A stretch of DNA of 45,637 bases from positions 1-45,637 of the forward strand of contig NZ_LOPY01000049.1 of the NCBI RefSeq assembly GCF_001469895.1. The letters are read 5' to 3'. A model generated the notes under the pieces. That model saw only the letters and a program-made list of their open reading frames with translations. It had not been told where the DNA came from and did not search any database. Positions 5,883 to 14,911 of the stretch are shown here, piece after piece; the stretch's first letter is position 1; each line of letters opens with the position of its first letter. Source of the stretch: Pseudoalteromonas sp. XI10 (GTDB taxonomy: Bacteria > Pseudomonadota > Gammaproteobacteria > Enterobacterales > Alteromonadaceae). The translations under genes and the position numbers were made by a program.

Positions 5883-7544
5883 CTAGGCTTCATCTTCACC
5901 TAGCCAATCTAAAGCTGAAGAAAGCTCAACTAAATCATGATAATGACTTTTTGATATACCATTGAAAGGTTCGTTGCAATAGAGATATCTCAACCACAAA
6001 ATACCAGACTGCCCTTTCGAAAGATCAGTATTAAATGAAGACGATGATTCATTTTGATAAAGTTCTGAAGCTGCACTTTCTAATTTAGTAGGTGAATCGT
6101 CTTTTGAGAACGAAAAGTCAATAAAACCCGAGAAGCCAGAAGTACTGTCAAAGAACGGGGAAAATATTTTTTGCAGGTAGTCAGAATAGCTGAACTCGTA
6201 TAGAGCGCTCGGGTATCGATTCGGTCTTACGAATTTATGAGCCATCAGGTGCTCTGTAATCTCTTGTGGTTCTAACCACATTTTAAGAACCCCCCCTCTA
6301 TCATTTACAAGCTCAAACAAATAATCATATAAAGTCCATCCCTTACCATTTTCTTTCAACCGCTTGAATTTACCTAAAGCAACTTCCTCGAATAGCTCAT
6401 TATCGATCTCTTTAATACAATGCAAAGTCGTAAGCATTATCAGATCTATAGCGGAGTTATTTGGCAAGTTTTCTATAGTCGCAATAATTCTATCTGCTAT
6501 CTGAATTGCAGTTCTAGCTGGTACTTGAAATGAATCGAGGACAATAGCTATATTCTCTAGACTGCAAGTAGCCTCTTTGTTGTAAGGTAAAATTTCTATA
6601 TATTTATCAGTGAGATAATCATGAGAAAAAACATATGAGTCACAATGGACATCTAGAAAGTTGCTTAAGTCTGGTGACTTCAAACTAAAACGACTATTAA
6701 AAAACCTTCCTAAATATAACCTAGCATCAAAACCGATGCCGTATACTGACTTAACAACATGCTGAAGCTGTTCCGTATCTGTTGCTACAACAAATACAAC
6801 TCCAGGAATATCAAATATATGTTTAATTGTTTCCAGCATTTCAATGGCATAACTTGGCCGACAACGATCTAATTCATCAATCAGAATAAATGCAGGAAAC
6901 GAAAGTTCTTTTGCATTAACTGTAACTTTGACCCACTCTAAAACTGCTTTTTTTAAGCTATCGATAGCTTTACCTTTACTATCATGTTCTTTAAGCAAGT
7001 AACTCACTGCTTCTGATGCTGCATTACTTAGATCAATAGGTTTAGTTTCATCACTATTGTCACCTGTATCTGAGTTTCCTAAAAGATCTAATAAATCTAC
7101 ACCAATAACCTTTTTTGATATTCCTCTGGCCAACCCAGGTGCAGCAGCCTTCAAAAGCCCCAAAATTTTTGGAGGCACTTTTATTAAATCAGAGTCTTTG
7201 CCGGATTGCTTTCGAAGTGATGATATTATTGCTGAAAAAACAGTCATCAGAGGGTCATCTGAATAATCTTTTTGCCAAGCATCTACGTACACTACTGGAT
7301 AATGATTCACTAAATCTTTTTCCCACCTTTTTAAGAAGAAGGTTTTACCTGCTCCCCACCCAGAGTTAAGATTTATCACATAGTTTCGCTTTTCTTCATC
7401 TGTTCTACTTGGGTCAAATCCCTGTGAAGATAAATAGCCAGTTAAAAACTCAGCATATTTTGCTCTATTCAACCTATCTTTTGGAAAAAGCTTTCCGTCA
7501 ATTATTAAATTTTCAGACCAATCAATTTTTATTTTTTTTGACAT
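5883..7544 (-). CDS. KAP-family P-loop NTPase
   Basis: This 553-aa protein is a KAP NTPase (STAND-like AAA+ clade; the family includes the phage-exclusion protein PifA and QatA of the QatABCD defence system). The Walker A motif is SGWGAGKT (61-68), preceded by YVINLN. YVDAWQKDYSDDPL (86-99) is the typical post-Walker-A strand and helix. The Walker B motif is FILIDELDRCRPSYA (219-233), followed by VVFVVATDTEQL, and SRF (284-286) may supply a sensor arginine. Many KAP proteins insert transmembrane helices between Walker A and B; here the insert (about 115-205) has only one weakly hydrophobic stretch, so it may be soluble. The C-terminal 200 residues are unassigned. ATG start with AGGAA upstream. 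As cargo of a tRNA-integrated island it is a candidate defence gene. Confidence 0.85.
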   Translation of the reverse strand: MSKKIKIDWSENLIIDGKLFPKDRLNRAKYAEFLTGYLSSQGFDPSRTDEEKRNYVINLNSGWGAGKTFFLKRWEKDLVNHYPVVYVDAWQKDYSDDPLMTVFSAIISSLRKQSGKDSDLIKVPPKILGLLKAAAPGLARGISKKVIGVDLLDLLGNSDTGDNSDETKPIDLSNAASEAVSYLLKEHDSKGKAIDSLKKAVLEWVKVTVNAKELSFPAFILIDELDRCRPSYAIEMLETIKHIFDIPGVVFVVATDTEQLQHVVKSVYGIGFDARLYLGRFFNSRFSLKSPDLSNFLDVHCDSYVFSHDYLTDKYIEILPYNKEATCSLENIAIVLDSFQVPARTAIQIADRIIATIENLPNNSAIDLIMLTTLHCIKEIDNELFEEVALGKFKRLKENGKGWTLYDYLFELVNDRGGVLKMWLEPQEITEHLMAHKFVRPNRYPSALYEFSYSDYLQKIFSPFFDSTSGFSGFIDFSFSKDDSPTKLESAASELYQNESSSSFNTDLSKGQSGILWLRYLYCNEPFNGISKSHYHDLVELSSALDWLGEDEA

Positions 7545-7869
7545 TTAATTTCCTAAAGAAGACTGCTTTATCAACATTTTTTATTATCTAAAAGTTATTT
7601 AAAGGTATCACCAATTAAAGCTTTGAAATAATTAACTTAACTAGGTTTAGAGCTGATTAAAATAGCTGCGTGCTAAACTATCACTAAGTTAAAAGTTAAG
7701 CTATTAAAATGACTAAACATCCAGCGTATAGCTAAAAACTGAATTTGTTAACATTACTTAAGCTAAAAAATATCAATGACTGGTTTTAAATGCCTATTAA
7801 AAATGAATTCAGATTCATGCAGACACAGGTAATCCCTACCAGAAAAGGCAGTAAAAAGTTTGATTGGTT
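7545..7869. other. AT-rich intergenic region upstream of the KAP gene
   Basis: This 325-bp gap lies between the KAP gene and the winged-helix gene, both on the minus strand. It should carry the KAP promoter. I see no gene, no clear terminator and no convincing operator. Confidence 0.4.
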
Positions 7870-8694
7870 CTAAATTACAGGATCGCGGTAACGCTCTATT
7901 GGGGCAGAAATCGACAGTTGAACACTATGTGTATTCTTAGATTTAACTTTAACTGGTTGTTTAAACCTGAAAATAAATTTACATACATTTTTAAGCTTTT
8001 CTTTCACCGCAGACAGCAGGCCAACTTCTAGCATAGTTTCGATCAGCGATTTTACCGTCATATATGCCCAACCTAGCTTATTAGCTAGCTGTGAAATGCT
8101 TTGCTGATATGTATCGCGTTTATTTCTTGTGGCAATTTTACCGGCTTTAATTTTACTGGTTATCAAGGCCTGTAGCATGAGCATTTTATGTTGATGGCGA
8201 GAGTCATAGCGACTTTTAGAATCAAACAAATGAAGCTGAACAGGATACAAGCGGAATGTATGGCTCGACTGCTGTTTATTAAGCATCTGCGTGTAGCTTT
8301 GCAATAATCGATAGCCTAGAGGGTGTTTTACATTTAAATGCAATGTGCGGCTATAGCTCGAAGGATTAGTAGACTCAATTAGCAAAGGCTCTTTTTCGTC
8401 TTTTAGTGGCTCTATAAGCTTTTTAAGACCGTTTTTAACTGCATTTATCGAGTAATTTAAATGTTTAGCGATTGCTGACGCTGATGAGTTAAATTTACCA
8501 TGCTTAGCATGGTGATATGCAATATGCCCCAAAATTAATGTTTGAGTATCTGATTTTGTAGCTGCAAGGACTTCTAAAGCAAAGAACACTTGTTTCTTTT
8601 TGCCGCAATGATCACTTACCGTATTTAGGCTTGATGAAAAATTATTTTTTAATTTTCTAGTCAATTGAAATTCGACTGGAACGTTAGTCAGCAA
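7870..8694 (-). CDS. double winged-helix-like protein (possible replication initiator or regulator)
   Basis: This 274-aa protein is not recognised as a named family. Two HTH-like segments are visible: NSSASAIAKHLNYSINAVKN (about 74-93) and QQSISQLANKLGWAYMTVKS (about 195-214), each followed by a wing-like stretch. Two winged-helix domains in tandem is the layout of many plasmid replication initiators, but a transcriptional regulator is equally possible. The frame has no ATG; the only reasonable start is TTG at 8694 because an in-frame TAA lies four codons upstream. The protein is basic, which fits DNA binding. It lies at the tRNA end of the island, and a large hairpin (8773-8829) sits about 80 bp upstream of its start. 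Confidence 0.55.
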   Translation of the reverse strand: MLTNVPVEFQLTRKLKNNFSSSLNTVSDHCGKKKQVFFALEVLAATKSDTQTLILGHIAYHHAKHGKFNSSASAIAKHLNYSINAVKNGLKKLIEPLKDEKEPLLIESTNPSSYSRTLHLNVKHPLGYRLLQSYTQMLNKQQSSHTFRLYPVQLHLFDSKSRYDSRHQHKMLMLQALITSKIKAGKIATRNKRDTYQQSISQLANKLGWAYMTVKSLIETMLEVGLLSAVKEKLKNVCKFIFRFKQPVKVKSKNTHSVQLSISAPIERYRDPVI

Positions 8695-8772
8695 TTTTTT
8701 GGCTTACCACTAGACACAGGATTACCCTACAGCTAATATAGCCATATAAACATTTTGAGTTGTTTATGAAAG

Positions 8773-8829
8773 CCGCGTTAGAAACTTAAGTCGCCAAACT
8801 TAATCTGAGTTTCTTTATCGCGGTTTTTT
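8773..8829 (+). terminator. extended hairpin with T-run, plus strand
   Basis: The arms CCGCG..GAAACT-TAAG and CTTA..AGTTTC..CGCGG fold into a long interrupted stem followed by TTTTTT. There is no plus-strand gene before it. It could end a small antisense RNA opposite the 5' region of the winged-helix gene, or be an island-end structure. Confidence 0.45.
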
Positions 8830-8933
8830 GCTTTCTGGCGTTCGCAAAATCGCCTCCGTCAGTTACGACGAATAAAGGTATTTTTGTAGGGAAAGTATGT
8901 TTTAGTAGGAAACGATATTTTAGATTTCAGCGG

Positions 8934-8992
8934 GAGGCTAGGAAAAATGGTGCCCAGAGGCGGAATCGAACCACCGACACGAGGATTTTCAA
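8934..8992 (-). repeat. attachment site, proximal copy (inside intact tRNA-Phe)
   Basis: These 59 bp are identical to 979-1037 and overlap the 3' part of the functional tRNA-Phe. Repeat-to-repeat distance is 7955 bp, the expected size of the excised circle. Confidence 0.92.
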
Positions 8993-9023
8993 TCCTCTGC
9001 TCTACCGACTGAGCTATCTGGGC
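8948..9023 (-). tRNA. tRNA-Phe (GAA), last gene of the operon and island target
   Basis: 76 nt with encoded CCA; the cloverleaf has anticodon loop TTGAAAA. The 3' part belongs to the island-side attachment copy, so integration restored a complete gene. Its sequence is identical to the other two tRNA-Phe genes. Confidence 0.95.
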
Positions 9024-9057
9024 AAAACAATTAGCTAAATGCTAACTATTAAATAAA

Positions 9058-9133
<76 letters not shown>

Positions 9134-9184
9134 ACACTAAACCTGTGTGCGTTTAGCACTTAATCACATTGTGATTATAAATAA

Positions 9185-9260
9185 TGGTGCCCAGAGGCGG
9201 AATCGAACCACCGACACGAGGATTTTCAATCCTCTGCTCTACCGACTGAGCTATCTGGGC
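9185..9260 (-). tRNA. tRNA-Phe (GAA)
   Basis: 76 nt with CCA; sequence identical to the copies at 8948 and 9441. This is the middle tRNA-Phe of the array. Confidence 0.95.
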
Positions 9261-9294
9261 ATAACAATTAGCTAGATGCTAACTATTAAATAAA

Positions 9295-9370
<76 letters not shown>

Positions 9371-9440
9371 ACACTAAATCTGTGTGCTATGCACAATACT
9401 GATGTTTAAATAATAAATTAAACACCAATATATTAAATAA

Positions 9441-9516
9441 TGGTGCCCAGAGGCGGAATCGAACCACCGACACGAGGATTTTCAATCCTCTGCTCTACCG
9501 ACTGAGCTATCTGGGC
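9441..9516 (-). tRNA. tRNA-Phe (GAA), first gene of the operon
   Basis: 76 nt with CCA. It is the promoter-proximal gene of the Phe-Thr-Phe-Thr-Phe operon, preceded 9 bp upstream by a good -10 box. Confidence 0.95.
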
Positions 9517-9525
9517 GTGCGGCGT

Positions 9526-9554
9526 ATTAAACGGGTTTTGCCTTCTCAAGTCAA
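9526..9554 (-). promoter_or_regulatory. sigma-70 promoter of the tRNA operon
   Basis: On the minus strand TTGACT (9549-9554) and TTTAAT (9526-9531) are spaced by exactly 17 bp. The GC-rich stretch ACGCCGCACG follows before the first tRNA, the discriminator type seen at stringently controlled stable-RNA promoters. Confidence 0.75.
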
Positions 9555-9779
9555 CTTTTTTTTGAGGATTCTAACTGTTTGCACAGTTTTCAATCAAGAT
9601 TGCTGTTTTTAATAGTTTTTAGCTTATTTAATCTACAAACTTTGTGCTTTTTGGTTGACCCTCATCATAAAAGGGTTACCTATGTTAAAAACGTGGTGAA
9701 TTTTTCTTCATAGATGTTAGGATTGTCCAATAATCAAGAATATGCTTAATGATGCTGTATAATTTGTTGGACTAAAGCC

Positions 9780-12545
9780 ATGCCAAGTAAATCAAATTCA
9801 CCTGTAAAAGGCCTACTACCGCTTTTTATAATCACGAATCTTGTCATCACCCTACTTGCGGTTGTTGCTTACTCTTTTTATCCAACAAGTGAAGTAACTC
9901 AGCAAGATAGCAAACCAACTATCACAACGCAGCAATTATCAAATCAGCTTTCAGCACCTCTAATCAGCGCATTAACTATGCCTGGCCAAGATAAAGTAAA
10001 AGAGGTTCTCGATTTAAGTCACCTGCTTAATGATGGTTTTGATTACTATTTATATCGATATGAGTTCAACGGCGATGTATCGCTTGTATACGCCAGTAAT
10101 AAAGAGCTAATCGAAGCCAGTAAAGTTAATCAAAAGCTAGAACAAAACACCCTTATTCATACGGTGTTAGAGTTTAATGATCAACCAGTTGGTGAACTAG
10201 TTATAAAGCAACACCCGATTACTGAACCCATTGCGCAGTCTGCAGGTCTTGCATATGGTTTAGCCGCATTGACTTTAGTAGCACTGGCTATTTTATCTTT
10301 TGCCTTAAGTATCTTTATTAATAAGCGTTTTACTAAAAGTAGTGAGTCATTAAGCAGTGAGTTAATGGCCATCACAGACAATGCTGACTACCAAGTCCAA
10401 GTAAATGAAAACCTAGATTTTGGTTTGGATTCAGTAGCAAAAAATATCAATTTATTACTTAATAAAGTTCAATCAGCAATAACAGAAAACAAAGCTGCTC
10501 AGGCAGATTTACAGAAACTACAAAGTGGTCTAGAAAACGAAGTACAAAACCGTACTCTAGCTCTTGAGCAAGCAACTCTCAAAGCCGAACAGGCAAACGA
10601 AACCAAAACGACTTTCTTAGCAACTATGAGCCATGAAATTCGCACCCCTATGAATGGGGTTATCGGTACCATTGACTTACTCCGCCAAACCGAGCTTGAT
10701 GGTGCGCAGCACAGATTAAGTACAATTATTCGTGATTCTGCATTTTCTTTATTAGGCATATTAGATGACATTCTCGATTTCTCGAAAATCGAAGCAGGTA
10801 AACTGAATATCGATAATATTCCTTTCTCAGTGTCAGACACCATTGAAGAAGTTGCTCGTGTTTTATCATCGGTGGCCAAAAAGCGTGACCTTGAATTAGA
10901 GCTGGCAATTGCGCCTGATATCCCTACAAATTTGATTGGTGATACGGTGCGTGTTCGCCAAGTACTTTATAACCTATGCAGTAATGCAATTAAGTTCACT
11001 AGTACTGATGATAAACATAAAGGCCACGTTAAAATCTCGGTAGAGGTGGCTCAAAACACCACTGATCACTACACCCTACGTTTTAGCGTATTAGACAACG
11101 GCAAGGGTATGACGCAAGCACAGCTTCGCGAAATCTTTAACCCGTTCATTCAAGCTGAAGGCTCAATCACCCGTGAATACGGTGGTACTGGTTTAGGCTT
11201 ATCGATTTGTAAAAGCTTAACTGAGCTAATGCTAGGTACCATCTCTGTAACAAGTGATTTAGGTATTGGTAGTGAGTTTGTTGTCGAGTTACCTTTTAGT
11301 ACACAAGGTAAAGTTGAATATGCTCACAAGCAGGTAATGAAAGACCAACGTGTTGTAGTTGTAACCAATCATGATGGCCGAAAAAAACTACTTACTCGTT
11401 ATCTATCATTTATGGGGGCAACACCTGTTATTGCTGATAGCAGCGACAAAATCGAAGCTGAACAAGATAAAAAAGATATTATTTGGATCCTCGATGGTAT
11501 CGAAACCATGGAAGATATTAACTATATCTTACGCCGCTTGCTATACACCTTAGAAGACAATAAACAGCAAGTAATTGTATTAAGTAAGCTAGATGAAGCC
11601 GCTGTTAATCATAAAAATATCTTCTACTTAAATGCTGCACCGCTGTGTAAGTCTAATTTTATGATGTCGCTACTAGTGGCGGCAGGTTTACATAAGCCAA
11701 AACAAATTGCTTCGGCTAAGTCATTTAACGACTATTTAAGTGTTGATAAAGCCCGCGAAGAGAACAAACTTGTATTGCTTGTTGAAGACAACGTATTAAA
11801 TCAGCAAGTGTTAACTGATCAGCTCCATCTATTAGGTTATGGTGTTGAAGTAGCTGAAAATGGTGAAAAAGGCCTTGAAGCATGGCGTGAAGGTAAACAC
11901 TCAATTATCTTGACCGATTTACACATGCCGAAAATGTCAGGCTACGATATGGTTGAAAAAATTCGTCATGAAGCATCGCAGCTTGAAGATATTAACGCTC
12001 AACCTTATGTGATTGCTATCACCGCCAATGCCCTTAAAGGCGAAAAAGAACGCTGTTTAAGCATAGGGATGAATGATTACATCACCAAGCCTGTTGAGCT
12101 AAATGTGCTCGAGGCCACTTTACACAAATGTGCATACAAAACGAATCCTGAAGCCACTAAACTTGAAGTTAAAAGACCAACAGCGCCTATTGATATGGCG
12201 ATGCTTGCTAACTATGTAAACAATGATGAAGCAAAGAAACTACGCTTTTTCAAAATGTATTTAGAGCAAAGTAATCAACTCAGTAAAGAAATCAACAGTG
12301 GTGTTATTGAGCAAGACTTAGAGAAAATCATTTCAGCCTGTCATCAGCTCAAATCAATCTCAAAAACGATTGGTGCAATGAAAGTTGCAGAACTAGCTGC
12401 CGAATTTGAAAAACGCTGCAAAGAAGATGAACTATCAAGCGATGATTTAATTGAACTGCGCGATAGTTATGAAATTGAATACTCCAAAGTAGCTCAATTC
12501 TTAAAAGAGCAAATACAAAGAGCTGAGCAAGAAGCAACACATTAA
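9780..12545 (+). CDS. hybrid sensor histidine kinase (HisKA-HATPase-pseudoREC-REC-Hpt)
   Basis: This 921-aa membrane phosphorelay kinase has TM1 at about 11-34, a periplasmic sensor region of about 120 aa and TM2 at about 156-180. A HAMP/coiled-coil stretch runs to 275. HisKA has H285 (ATMSHEIRTP) and HATPase_c has N402 (NAIKF), DNGKG and GTGLGL boxes. A first receiver-like domain (about 522-640) lacks the acidic pocket and the conserved Lys, so it looks non-phosphorylatable. The true receiver has D713 (LTDLHMPK) and K770 (ITKPVE). The Hpt domain has H855 (SACHQLKS). The layout recalls BarA/EvgS-type kinases, but the sensor domain is not one I recognise and no cognate regulator is adjacent. 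A shared bidirectional terminator follows. Confidence 0.88.
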   Translation: MPSKSNSPVKGLLPLFIITNLVITLLAVVAYSFYPTSEVTQQDSKPTITTQQLSNQLSAPLISALTMPGQDKVKEVLDLSHLLNDGFDYYLYRYEFNGDVSLVYASNKELIEASKVNQKLEQNTLIHTVLEFNDQPVGELVIKQHPITEPIAQSAGLAYGLAALTLVALAILSFALSIFINKRFTKSSESLSSELMAITDNADYQVQVNENLDFGLDSVAKNINLLLNKVQSAITENKAAQADLQKLQSGLENEVQNRTLALEQATLKAEQANETKTTFLATMSHEIRTPMNGVIGTIDLLRQTELDGAQHRLSTIIRDSAFSLLGILDDILDFSKIEAGKLNIDNIPFSVSDTIEEVARVLSSVAKKRDLELELAIAPDIPTNLIGDTVRVRQVLYNLCSNAIKFTSTDDKHKGHVKISVEVAQNTTDHYTLRFSVLDNGKGMTQAQLREIFNPFIQAEGSITREYGGTGLGLSICKSLTELMLGTISVTSDLGIGSEFVVELPFSTQGKVEYAHKQVMKDQRVVVVTNHDGRKKLLTRYLSFMGATPVIADSSDKIEAEQDKKDIIWILDGIETMEDINYILRRLLYTLEDNKQQVIVLSKLDEAAVNHKNIFYLNAAPLCKSNFMMSLLVAAGLHKPKQIASAKSFNDYLSVDKAREENKLVLLVEDNVLNQQVLTDQLHLLGYGVEVAENGEKGLEAWREGKHSIILTDLHMPKMSGYDMVEKIRHEASQLEDINAQPYVIAITANALKGEKERCLSIGMNDYITKPVELNVLEATLHKCAYKTNPEATKLEVKRPTAPIDMAMLANYVNNDEAKKLRFFKMYLEQSNQLSKEINSGVIEQDLEKIISACHQLKSISKTIGAMKVAELAAEFEKRCKEDELSSDDLIELRDSYEIEYSKVAQFLKEQIQRAEQEATH

Positions 12546-12568
12546 AAAAGGGCCTATTGGCCCTTTTT
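12545..12568. terminator. bidirectional terminator between the hybrid kinase and yggX
   Basis: AAAAAGGGCC-TATT-GGCCCTTTTT is symmetric, so it can end both the plus-strand kinase transcript and the minus-strand mutY-yggX transcript. Confidence 0.85.
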
Positions 12569-12585
12569 ACTTTTAATTTCTTCGT

Positions 12586-12858
12586 TTATTTTTCTGGTGG
12601 ACGGTAGCCTTCAATTTCCACGTCTTTACCTTCAAATAAGAAACCTACCATTTGCTCTTCTAAAAAAGCACGGTGCTCTGGGTCCATCATGTTCAGATGT
12701 TTTTCGTTGATCAACATCGTTTGCTTATGTTGCCATTGGCCCCAAGCTTCTTTACTGATGTTGTTGAAAATCTTTTCACCAAGCTCACCTGGATATAGTT
12801 GGAAGCCTAAGCCTTCAGCTTCTTTTTGTAACTTTTGACAAAATACTGTGCGTGCCAT
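12586..12858 (-). CDS. yggX: YggX, Fe(II)-trafficking / oxidative protection protein
   Basis: This 90-aa cytosolic protein begins [10 protein letters not shown], with the conserved Cys7, and contains the family segments [22 protein letters not shown] and FLEEQM. In Salmonella and E. coli YggX protects iron-sulfur clusters and is linked to iron trafficking. It lies 15 bp downstream of mutY on the same strand, the arrangement conserved in enterics; MutY is itself an iron-sulfur enzyme. The length is normal for the family. Confidence 0.95.
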   Translation of the reverse strand: MARTVFCQKLQKEAEGLGFQLYPGELGEKIFNNISKEAWGQWQHKQTMLINEKHLNMMDPEHRAFLEEQMVGFLFEGKDVEIEGYRPPEK

Positions 12859-12873
12859 AATTGCTCTCTACTC

Positions 12874-13950
12874 TTATTGCGTGATGCTATTGTAATCTAT
12901 TGCGCTTAATTGTTTAACCAGCTTTTTCGTTGGGGCTGCAAGGCCAACCTCAACTGACTCATCAAGCGGATACCAAACTAGTTGCCGCTCATTAATAAGA
13001 TCTGGAATACTCGGCAAGGTTAAAACATGTGGGTTGATGGTTAGCTCAAAATGCGAAAATACATGGGTAAAGGCTTCAAGTGCCTGCGTATTCGTTGATA
13101 AACCATGCTGGGCTAAAAATGTTTCTAGTTCAGTTAATTCGCTAAACTCAAAAAAGCCAAACAAACCACCCCATATCCCTGAGCTTGGGCGCTTTTCCAT
13201 GAGTACTTTATTGTCACTGGCTAGAATAAGCTGATGGCATGACTTCTTAGGTACAGCCTTTTTTGGCTTTGAATGCGGGAACTCTTTAACTTTACCTTCT
13301 TTAAAAGCAAGGCATTTACTATTTAAAGGGCAAGGCTCACAGTCAAACTTACTTCGCGAACAAAGACTTGCACCTAAATCCATCATTGCCTGATTAAACT
13401 CAGTGACCGACTCTTTAGGCGTTAATTGCAACGATAATGACCAAAGGTGATTTTCGACCTTTTTCACTCCATACCAGCCTTCAACCATAAAAAAGCGTGC
13501 TAATACGCGTTTAACATTACCATCTAAAATTGGATGATGTTGGCCAAGTGATAAAGACAAAATTGCCCCAGCAGTTGAACGACCAATACCCGGCAAGTCC
13601 ATCACCTCTTCAAGCGTGGTTGGAAATTTACCTTGGTATTTATCACGCACTATTTTTGCCGTTTTATGTAAGTTGCGCGCACGGGCGTAATAGCCAAGCC
13701 CAGTCCAATGGTGAAGCACCTGATCTTCATCCGCATTAGCAAGCGCAATGATGTCAGGAAAGCTTTGCATAAACTTTTCAAAGTAAGGAATAACAGTTAC
13801 TACTTGGGTCTGCTGTAGCATGACCTCAGAGATCCATACCTTATAAGGGGTTTTATTTAGCTGCCATGGCAGAGTTTTACGACCGTGAAGGTGGTACCAG
13901 TCAACCACTTGGTTTGCAAACCAGGTTGACTCCTTATTGCTTAAATTCAA
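12874..13950 (-). CDS. mutY: adenine DNA glycosylase MutY
   Basis: MutY removes adenine mispaired with 8-oxoguanine. Visible features are LPWQ and [10 protein letters not shown] (substrate recognition), the helix-hairpin-helix [13 protein letters not shown] followed by the catalytic Asp in ILDGNVKRV, and the [4Fe-4S] ligands C-x6-C-x2-C-x5-C in [19 protein letters not shown]-terminal NUDIX-like domain recognises 8-oxoG. At 358 aa it has normal length. No ATG fits: the frame begins with TTG at 13950, and the nearby ATG is in another frame and stops at once, so a TTG start (or a slightly longer N-terminus) is likely. It forms an operon with yggX. Confidence 0.95.
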   Translation of the reverse strand: MNLSNKESTWFANQVVDWYHLHGRKTLPWQLNKTPYKVWISEVMLQQTQVVTVIPYFEKFMQSFPDIIALANADEDQVLHHWTGLGYYARARNLHKTAKIVRDKYQGKFPTTLEEVMDLPGIGRSTAGAILSLSLGQHHPILDGNVKRVLARFFMVEGWYGVKKVENHLWSLSLQLTPKESVTEFNQAMMDLGASLCSRSKFDCEPCPLNSKCLAFKEGKVKEFPHSKPKKAVPKKSCHQLILASDNKVLMEKRPSSGIWGGLFGFFEFSELTELETFLAQHGLSTNTQALEAFTHVFSHFELTINPHVLTLPSIPDLINERQLVWYPLDESVEVGLAAPTKKLVKQLSAIDYNSITQ

Positions 13951-14168
13951 AATAACATCTTTACTTGCTGAAGCTCATTTCGGCCAAGTCTATTGCAGTT
14001 AGTTAGGCCAAGCAAGCCGAAGAGGCTCTGCTCTACCTAAATTGCTCGTACATGGTCGCAATATTAATCTCGAAAGATAAACAGCCCCTGACTATTGTAC
14101 TCAAGGCGCAGGTCAGGGATAATACGCAACCTTTTTCTATAGTCAGTATTTTAATCAGGCCAAAATAT

Positions 14169-14894
14169 ATGAGTGACTCAAGTAACCCAAACCTCGAGCA
14201 AGCAAAGCAAGAGGGTAAATACATCCGCACGATTCGTAGTTTCGTTAAGCGCGAAGGTCGCCTAACAAAAGGCCAAGCGGCAGCCATCGAGAAGTGTTGG
14301 CCAACTATGGGCCTTGAGCACAAAAATGGCATGCTAAACCTAGCAGAAGTGTTTGGTAACGATAACGATGTGGTACTAGAAATCGGTTTTGGTATGGGCA
14401 AATCGCTAGTTGAAATGGCTAAAAACGCACCAGAACTTAACTTCATTGGTATTGAAGTTCACCGCCCAGGTGTAGGTGCTTGTTTAATGGATGCCGATGA
14501 AGCTGGTGTAACAAACTTGCGCGTATTCGAGCATGATGCGGTTGAAGTGCTTGCTGACTGTATTGCCGATGAAAGCTTATCTAAGCTGCAATTATTCTTC
14601 CCTGATCCATGGCATAAAAAACGTCACCATAAGCGTCGTATCGTACAACCAGAGTTTGCACAAAAATTACGTAGCAAATTAAAAATTGGCGGTGTTTTCC
14701 ATATGGCCACTGACTGGGAAAATTATGCGGAGCATATGCTAGAAGTAATGCAAGTGGCCGAAGGCTACAAAAACCAATCAGAAACTAACGATTACGTTCC
14801 TCGCCCAGATTCACGTCCACTGACAAAATTTGAGCAGCGCGGTCACCGTTTAGGTCACGGCGTATGGGATCTAATGTTCGAGCGTACTAAGTAA
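14169..14894 (+). CDS. trmB: tRNA (guanine-N7-)-methyltransferase TrmB
   Basis: TrmB methylates G46 of tRNA using S-adenosylmethionine. I place the start at ATG 14169 ([11 protein letters not shown]), which gives the usual length of 241 aa; the open frame to 14052 adds residues that do not look like the family. Visible motifs are [10 protein letters not shown] (SAM binding), [28 protein letters not shown] (the catalytic PDPW(H)KKRH signature) and [11 protein letters not shown]. It lies 17 bp upstream of rsmC, so the two RNA methyltransferases probably share a transcript. It diverges from mutY. Confidence 0.95.
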   Translation: MSDSSNPNLEQAKQEGKYIRTIRSFVKREGRLTKGQAAAIEKCWPTMGLEHKNGMLNLAEVFGNDNDVVLEIGFGMGKSLVEMAKNAPELNFIGIEVHRPGVGACLMDADEAGVTNLRVFEHDAVEVLADCIADESLSKLQLFFPDPWHKKRHHKRRIVQPEFAQKLRSKLKIGGVFHMATDWENYAEHMLEVMQVAEGYKNQSETNDYVPRPDSRPLTKFEQRGHRLGHGVWDLMFERTK

Positions 14895-14911
14895 TAAAAG
14901 GTAAAAGCAGC

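Noticed and set aside
10499..10908. Antisense frames inside the hybrid kinase
   Set aside because: They are shadows of a well-supported coding region, with no ribosome binding site or recognisable domains.
14052..14168. N-terminal extension of TrmB
   Set aside because: The extra 39 residues do not resemble the family, and ATG 14169 gives the normal length and N-terminus.
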